Shown piece by piece: positions 7,065 through 10,993 of a stretch of 10,993 bases of DNA; position 1 is the first letter of the stretch; every line of letters begins with the position of its first letter. The notes below the pieces were generated by a model. It searched no databases and was not told where the DNA came from. It saw only the letters and a list, made by a program, of their open reading frames with translations. Location: the NCBI GenBank assembly GCA_023249835.1, contig JAHFBY010000020.1:1-10993 (forward strand), read 5' to 3'. The position numbers and the translations under genes are program-made. This DNA is from Elusimicrobiota bacterium (GTDB lineage: Bacteria > Elusimicrobiota > Elusimicrobia > 2-02-FULL-39-32).

Positions 7065-7076
7065 ATCACCTCCTTT
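7065..7076 (-). promoter_or_regulatory. Exceptionally strong Shine-Dalgarno sequence
   Basis: AAAGGAGGTGAT on the minus strand can pair over 12 bases with the usual anti-Shine-Dalgarno end of 16S rRNA. Its spacing to the ATG at 7060 is ideal. It is the main reason for proposing the nine-codon minigene. Confidence 0.65.
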
Positions 7077-7103
7077 TTTAATATGGCGCGCCAGCAAGCG
7101 TTC

Positions 7104-8000
7104 CTAATTGTTATAAATTTTTGCAAACTCTTGCGCAAAGTCCTCGAATGAAGTTTGCGTGCTATTTTTAGAGCTGCGCGGTTCCGTCGCTTGAGCCAAT
7201 CCGTCATTAAACGATTGATACATTTCTACTAGCAGCCTGGAAAAGTCTTCGGATAACCCCGTCGTGATCATGGCTTTTTGCGCATCCGCATAGGAAAATT
7301 GAACATATTTTAGATCATTTTTGCTAAGGGCTTTCCCTAAAATGAGGGTCGCTTCTTCCATGGAAATATCGCGCTGCCCCAATAACTCCTGCACGTTTTT
7401 TCCCTTAAAGTTTAGGCTCATGAGCAGTTCGGAACCAACTAGCGCGATGTCGCGCGTTGCAATCATGGGCATGGGCAGTTCTGAACGCAACGGGGTGCCG
7501 TTGATTCCCATTTGTTTGATCAAGTTAATGTTCTGAAAACAGTTTTCCATAAAAAAGCCGGGCCGCAAATGCATAAGGTTTAAAGGTTCAATAGCATTTA
7601 AATTTTGTTCATGGGAATAGAGTCCGGCAATGGGTCCGGTTTTATTCTTCAAATGCGCGGCGACGCTGCTTAAATTAACGCAGTAATTGACCCCGTTTAA
7701 AATGATGGCCCGCGCATAATTGCGGCTAACTTTATTTTGATATTCCAAAACATTTAGCGCATTAATCTTTGGCGGTATGAGCGTAAAAACCGCGTGCGCG
7801 TTTGCAAACGCTTTTTCCATGTATTGAGAATTTTCTACCGATCCAATAAACGCTTCTGCTCCTTTATCAATCAAAGGCTGAAGTTTTTCCAAGCTCCGGC
7901 CAACGGCGCGAACCTGCTTGCCATGATCCAATAACCGATGCACAATTTTACTTCCAATATTTCCAGTGGCTGCGGTAACAACAATAAGCTCTTGCGGCAT
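7104..8000 (-). CDS. NmrA-family NAD(P)-binding protein (atypical short-chain dehydrogenase, QOR2-like)
   Basis: The 298-residue protein opens with a Rossmann strand and the dinucleotide loop TAATGNIG at residues 9-16, an Ala variant of the usual TGATGxxG. It has the layout of NmrA-like atypical SDRs: a VRAVGRS strand, where the Arg suits NADP(H), and the SSVAAHL segment. GLYSHEQNL follows, standing where the usual SDR Tyr-x-x-x-Lys pair is replaced, and then the strongly conserved LRPGFFMEN. Length is normal for the family. Members act as NAD(P)H-dependent quinone oxidoreductases, azoreductase-like enzymes or redox-sensing regulators in the cytoplasm. AAAAGGAG stands about nine bases before the ATG, supporting the start. 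It follows the TetR gene by 14 bp and must share its promoter, so it is probably the repressor's main target, handling quinones or other electrophiles. The exact substrate cannot be read from the sequence. Confidence 0.92.
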   Translation of the reverse strand: MPQELIVVTAATGNIGSKIVHRLLDHGKQVRAVGRSLEKLQPLIDKGAEAFIGSVENSQYMEKAFANAHAVFTLIPPKINALNVLEYQNKVSRNYARAIILNGVNYCVNLSSVAAHLKNKTGPIAGLYSHEQNLNAIEPLNLMHLRPGFFMENCFQNINLIKQMGINGTPLRSELPMPMIATRDIALVGSELLMSLNFKGKNVQELLGQRDISMEEATLILGKALSKNDLKYVQFSYADAQKAMITTGLSEDFSRLLVEMYQSFNDGLAQATEPRSSKNSTQTSFEDFAQEFAKIYNN

Positions 8001-8014
8001 TTCAATGTCTCCTT

Positions 8015-8614
8015 TTATCGTTTATAACTTTCCAAATAACGTTTAGTCATCTTTTTGGAATGTTCGTAGGCATCGGTGTTTTTTTGTGCTTTACAAAACA
8101 GAGTAGCCCCTTCTAGTAAATACAGAATTGATTCTGCGGCTTCAGCGGGAACCAATTCCTCGGTGAAATATCCTTGATCCTCATAGTGTTTTAAGAGAGC
8201 AGCAATGCTTTGACTCCAGAATTGGAGATATTGTTTAACTTTTGCGCGAATACATTCACTTTGATCGCTCAACTCTTGGGCTAAATTACCTAATAAGCAT
8301 CCTCCGCAGCAGTGGCTACTCATCATCTTTTCGGCATTGCGGTCGAACATTTTCATGACTGTTAAAATCGGATCGCATGTTCGATTGCTTAAAGTATCGG
8401 CAATTTCATTTTGCATGCATATAGCCACGTTATCCACTACGGCTAGCGCTAAGGCTTCCTTGCTTTCAAAATAGTGAAAAAGATTGGCTTTTTTCATGCT
8501 CAGTGAATTGGCCAAATCATCCATACTCATACCTTTGTAGCTTTTTTGCAGCATGATTTGGCCCGCTGTTTGGAGAATTTGTTTGCGAAGTTCAGTATTT
8601 TTTCGTCTGCTCAT
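8015..8614 (-). CDS. TetR/AcrR-family repressor, NemR/YxaF-like
   Basis: The 199-residue protein has the TetR N-terminal DNA-binding domain: ILQTAGQIMLQKSYKGMSMDDLA at about residues 13-35 in form, followed by the recognition helix with KKANLFHYFESKEAL at 41-55. The ligand domain carries GCLLGNLAQELSD at 105-117, the signature of the NemR/YxaF/AcuR-type subgroup. Seven cysteines occur, at 66, 80, 102, 103, 106, 121 and 174. The 102-106 cluster (CCGGC) sits where NemR has its reactive-electrophile-sensing cysteine, so redox or electrophile sensing is a reasonable inference. It is the first gene of a two-gene operon with the NmrA-type enzyme. Its promoter is overlaid by a perfect palindrome that is almost certainly its own operator. 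The start at 8614 gives the expected N-terminus, but the leader of about 17 bases has no Shine-Dalgarno. Confidence 0.94.
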   Translation of the reverse strand: MSRRKNTELRKQILQTAGQIMLQKSYKGMSMDDLANSLSMKKANLFHYFESKEALALAVVDNVAICMQNEIADTLSNRTCDPILTVMKMFDRNAEKMMSSHCCGGCLLGNLAQELSDQSECIRAKVKQYLQFWSQSIAALLKHYEDQGYFTEELVPAEAAESILYLLEGATLFCKAQKNTDAYEHSKKMTKRYLESYKR

Positions 8615-8642
8615 AATTATACCAACCGAATGGTATAATTAT
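8613..8642. promoter_or_regulatory. TetR operator: perfect 12+12 bp palindrome
   Basis: ATAATTATACCA (8613-8624) and TGGTATAATTAT (8631-8642) are exact reverse complements around the spacer ACCGAA. The palindrome covers five of the six bases of the -10 box, the predicted start site and the first bases of the TetR coding sequence. Binding there would block RNA polymerase, so autorepression of the TetR-NmrA operon is the natural reading. Confidence 0.88.
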
Positions 8643-8666
8643 AAAATAACTATTAAAACATGTCAA
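8638..8666 (-). promoter_or_regulatory. Perfect-consensus sigma-70 promoter of the TetR-NmrA operon
   Basis: On the minus strand TTGACA (8666-8661) and TATAAT (8643-8638) are separated by exactly 17 bases, so both hexamers and the spacing match consensus. The start site should fall near 8631, leaving a leader of about 17 bases before the TetR ATG. A promoter this strong needs tight repression, which the overlapping palindrome can provide. It lies 22 bp after the MATE stop. Confidence 0.88.
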
Positions 8667-8688
8667 TAGTCACCAATAGGAGATAGTT

Positions 8689-10068
8689 TTAGTTGATCAC
8701 GCTCATCTCTTTCCATTTTCCACCGGCAAAACGGCGGTGAAAAACCAGAGCCTGGGATACGATGAACAGGCTGGCTGCGCCCCAAGCCCAAAACAGGGCA
8801 TGGTCCCAATCTTTCATTTGCCAGGTGGGCCACACCATGATCGGCCAGGGCAGGGTGAGCGCGACTAAAGAAACAAACCGCGTGTCGCCGGCCCCTTTTA
8901 AGGCAAAGGAAAAAACCAGGTTCATGTTGTCAAAGTTAGTGAATACTGCGACGTAAAGGAACAATAGAGGCACGATCCGGCTGACTTGGTTCCAAAGGGC
9001 GGGGTCGTTGGAGTTTTGAAACCAGCTTAGATAAAACCCGGGAAACAGCGCAAAACTTAACCCCATGACAAAAATGTAGGCGCCGGCCACTTCTAAGCCG
9101 CTCCATACGCACTTTTCCGCTTCGTTTGGTTTTTTCTCTCCTAAATACCGGCCCACTAAAACTAAAACCGCTTGGGCAACGCCTAAGGCAGGAAGAATGC
9201 CCAGCAGCATCACGGTCACCACGATGCTGCTGGCGGCTAACCCGGCGTCGCCGTTGTTCATGCGTCCAATGAAAATTAAAAATACGGTGAAGGCTAATCC
9301 TTCTAAAGACCATTGCAGCCCGCTGGGCAGTCCGTAGCGGATAAACCGGGTCATGAGCGCAAAGTTAAAACGCCAAAGGCTGCGCACGCGGTAGCGGAGT
9401 TCGTGCTCATTTTTAAGCAGCAGCCAAAGGCCCAAAAAAGCGGCAAACCAGTTCGATAGGGAGGTTGCATAACCGGCTCCGGCAATGCCCATGGCAGGAA
9501 AACCAAAATGGCCGAAAATTAAAATATAGTCTAAAATAATATTACAAACCAGTCCGGCACAGTTTATCCAAATAATGATTTGGGTGCGACCTAAACCCGT
9601 ATAAAATCCGCTGGCTGAGCCAATCAAAGCGGTGGGCAAGGCGGATGAACATAGCGCAACAAAATAGTCGGTTTCTAAAATGCGCACGTTTGGGGAGTGC
9701 CCGATCCATGTGAAGAGCGGGCCGGACAGCGGGATCAGCAATAACATGAGCAGTCCTCCGCCAATGCTCAAATAAAGTGACTGCCAAACCGCGGCGCCGA
9801 TTTTTTCTTCCTGTTTAGCGCCCACATATTGCGCTACAAAGGTCATGAGGTAGGCCGCGGTTTGCTGCAGCAAGGCCATGGGCACCCAGAACACGCCCAT
9901 GACCGACAAGGCTGCGGCCAAGGATTCGGTGGAGTAGTTGCTCAAATAAATGCGGTCAATGGTCAACTGCAGGTTCCAAAAGCTGTTGGCCACGATCAGT
10001 GGCCAGGCAATTTTTAAAATCTCGATCCAGCGCGTAAAACGGGTTTTCTCAATACTTTCGGCGGACAT
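8689..10068 (-). CDS. MATE-family cation-coupled exporter (NorM-like)
   Basis: The 459-residue protein has the MATE layout of twelve membrane helices in two homologous halves, normal length for the family. The first half begins with a helix carrying an acidic residue (Asp38 in LTIDRIYLSN), where NorM-type pumps have a conserved Asp. YVGAKQEEKIG (81-91) is the first cytoplasmic loop, GLGRTQ (158-163) the usual loop after helix 4, and NIILDYILIFG (176-186) with PAMGIAGAGYAT (191-202) the family signature. The second half repeats the pattern: YGLPSGLQWSLEG with Glu256 in helix 7, close to the functional Glu of Vibrio NorM, then GRYLGEKKPNEAEK. MATE proteins sit in the inner membrane and use Na+ or H+ gradients to export drugs or metabolites. 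The start at 10068 follows the GT9 stop by 8 bp, with AAGG overlapping the end of GT9, so the two genes are probably translationally coupled. Its substrate is unknown. The adjacent TetR gene has a separate promoter and need not control it. Confidence 0.96.
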   Translation of the reverse strand: MSAESIEKTRFTRWIEILKIAWPLIVANSFWNLQLTIDRIYLSNYSTESLAAALSVMGVFWVPMALLQQTAAYLMTFVAQYVGAKQEEKIGAAVWQSLYLSIGGGLLMLLLIPLSGPLFTWIGHSPNVRILETDYFVALCSSALPTALIGSASGFYTGLGRTQIIIWINCAGLVCNIILDYILIFGHFGFPAMGIAGAGYATSLSNWFAAFLGLWLLLKNEHELRYRVRSLWRFNFALMTRFIRYGLPSGLQWSLEGLAFTVFLIFIGRMNNGDAGLAASSIVVTVMLLGILPALGVAQAVLVLVGRYLGEKKPNEAEKCVWSGLEVAGAYIFVMGLSFALFPGFYLSWFQNSNDPALWNQVSRIVPLLFLYVAVFTNFDNMNLVFSFALKGAGDTRFVSLVALTLPWPIMVWPTWQMKDWDHALFWAWGAASLFIVSQALVFHRRFAGGKWKEMSVIN

Positions 10069-10076
10069 AACAATAT

Positions 10077-10993
10077 TTACCTTAAAGAAGATAGTTGAGT
10101 GAAGGCTTGCTCAACGCTGATGGCTGACATGGGCAAGCCCAAAAGGTTAGGCGAGAGTACGATGTTGCGCTTGGGGTCGCCATAAGGGCCCCAACGTTGC
10201 GCGGACATGACCAGCGGCGCGCTGGGATAAAAGGAGAGCGTGGGCACGCCTAAACCTACGGCTATGTGCAGAGGGCCGGTAGAGTTGGAAACGAAAAAAT
10301 CCGCAGCCTTAATGACTCCGGCTAATTGGCGCAAAGTTAAGGATCCGGCCGGGATCAAATGGATGCGCGGCAAGTTTAACTCTTTAAACCGTTCAATGAT
10401 CCCCTCCTCTTGCCGGCCCGCAGTGATGATCACTTCCCCTGTTTCCTTTGCGATTCGTTTGGCTAAGTTAATGAAATGATCGACCGGCCAATCTTGCGCT
10501 GAACCCGCTGAGCCCGGGTGGAGGATGATCTTTTTACTTGTTTCCGCAATTCCTAGCTGCTTTAAAACTTGTTTTCCACCGCTGACCTCTTTTTCCTGTA
10601 GAAAAAGGCGCGGCGGCGTTGGCGTTGGGGAGGCCCCGCACAGCGCAGTGAGCTCTAGGTTATAGTCCGCTTCGTGCTTTAAGGATTGCGAACGGTTTTG
10701 GCGAAGCCTGCGGTTGAGCAGCAAGGCCGGTAGTTTAGAAAAGGGACCAACGCGGATCGGCACGTTGGCTAACCGCACGCTGAAGACAGTGGACCACTCC
10801 ACATAGAAATGGATGGAAACGTCAAATTTTTCTCGCCTGATCTGATCAACCAGCGGGAAAAACGAGCCTTTCAATGAGATGATTTGATTTAACCAGGGGT
10901 TGTTTTCTAACAGGGGCGCAGTATACTCGCTTACCAGCATAGCGATGTAAGATTGGGGATACGCCTCGCGCAGCCGTTGGAGCGCAGGGATCG
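10077..10993 (-). CDS. Glycosyltransferase family 9 (heptosyltransferase-like), N-terminus beyond right edge
   Basis: An internal ATG at 10940 could be taken as the start. However, the frame stays open to the right edge and encodes IPALQRLREAYPQSYIAMLV, the conserved N-terminal strand-helix-strand of GT9 enzymes, so the real start lies outside the window. About 305 residues are visible; the family usually has about 340-360. Diagnostic C-domain motifs are IILHPGSAGSAQDWP, the nucleotide-sugar loop, and FVSNSTGPLHIAVGLGVPT, with the D/N-S-G-P-x-H-I-A signature in its Asn form. GT9 enzymes transfer heptose or related sugars from ADP- or UDP-linked donors to lipopolysaccharide core at the cytoplasmic face of the inner membrane. 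This implies a Gram-negative host with LPS or a similar surface glycan. The acceptor and sugar cannot be told. It is followed by the MATE gene after 8 bp. Confidence 0.94.
   Translation of the reverse strand, partial: IPALQRLREAYPQSYIAMLVSEYTAPLLENNPWLNQIISLKGSFFPLVDQIRREKFDVSIHFYVEWSTVFSVRLANVPIRVGPFSKLPALLLNRRLRQNRSQSLKHEADYNLELTALCGASPTPTPPRLFLQEKEVSGGKQVLKQLGIAETSKKIILHPGSAGSAQDWPVDHFINLAKRIAKETGEVIITAGRQEEGIIERFKELNLPRIHLIPAGSLTLRQLAGVIKAADFFVSNSTGPLHIAVGLGVPTLSFYPSAPLVMSAQRWGPYGDPKRNIVLSPNLLGLPMSAISVEQAFTQLSSLR

Larger units (their letters stand above)
6743..7103. other. 361-bp intergenic region between the TA operon and the NmrA gene
   Basis: No conventional gene lies here. Reading on the minus strand from the NmrA stop it contains: a 10-bp palindrome TGGCGCGCCA (7084-7093); a very strong ribosome-binding site with a nine-codon frame (7076-7031); a long inverted repeat (7015-6955); an ATCCAG/CTGGAT inverted pair (6891-6896 and 6917-6922) overlapping a degenerate dispersed repeat; and the TA promoter with a leader of about 100 bases (6875-6743). 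The leader includes a short inverted repeat TTATTT/AATAAA (6810-6826) that could be an operator. I see no tRNA, no known riboswitch, and no hairpin followed directly by a T-run. Confidence 0.7.

Noticed and set aside
8936..9787. Alternative minus-strand frames inside the MATE gene (8936-9313 and 9542-9787)
   Set aside because: They are rich in Arg/His with no family resemblance and lie within a clearly coding 459-residue MATE frame.
10077..10940. Internal ATG at 10940 as the start of the GT9 gene
   Set aside because: The frame continues upstream with a conserved GT9 N-terminal segment, so the ATG is an internal methionine.
1..10993. CRISPR array, tRNA or rRNA genes
   Set aside because: I saw no regularly spaced repeats, no tRNA cloverleaf landmarks and no rRNA segments. 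The 16S-like 12 bases at 7065-7076 are explained as a Shine-Dalgarno on the minus strand.

Overview
The window reads as bacterial chromosome of moderate GC. All intact genes lie on the minus strand, so transcription runs from the right edge to the left. A glycosyltransferase family 9 (heptosyltransferase-like) gene points to a Gram-negative, LPS-making host. The mixture of a giant uncharacterised protein, an orphan AbiEii fragment and a GIY-YIG remnant beside a GAAAGCGGGAATCCAG-type palindrome reminded me of candidate-phylum genomes such as Omnitrophota, or of Proteobacteria. That is only an impression; no marker gene here fixes the taxonomy.

Region 1 (1-5207) is one uninterrupted minus-strand reading frame of at least 1735 codons that runs off the left edge. 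It is leucine-rich, apparently all-helical, has no signal peptide, and matches no family I can name.

Region 2 (about 5208-6900) is an AT-rich accessory island. It holds an AbiEii nucleotidyltransferase toxin fragment cut off after its active-site half, a palindromic repeat, a decayed GIY-YIG nuclease remnant, and an apparently intact two-gene toxin-antitoxin operon. That operon is a Panacea/SocA-type (DUF4065) antitoxin followed by a small protein that looks like a MazF/PemK-fold toxin. Two related repeat copies, in the same orientation, bracket the GIY-YIG remnant and the TA pair. Each carries a TTGACA hexamer on the side facing the next minus-strand gene.

Region 3 (6743-7103) is a non-coding stretch with several features. 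It contains a promoter for the TA operon, a degenerate repeat, a perfect 13-bp inverted repeat with a nested hairpin, and a nine-codon minigene (MGPKSPCGC). The minigene sits behind a Shine-Dalgarno sequence that is a 12-base complement of the usual 16S rRNA 3' end.

Region 4 (7104-8666) is a TetR (NemR/YxaF-like) repressor followed 14 bp later by an NmrA-type NAD(P)-binding protein. They are read from a perfect-consensus sigma-70 promoter whose -10 box and entire short leader are covered by a perfect 12+12 bp palindrome. This looks like a self-repressed, electrophile- or redox-responsive operon, and the cysteine cluster in the repressor fits that idea.

Region 5 (8689-10993) is a MATE-family exporter that follows, by 8 bp, the end of a GT9 glycosyltransferase whose 5' end lies beyond the right edge. 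The pair is probably the tail of a surface-glycan operon.
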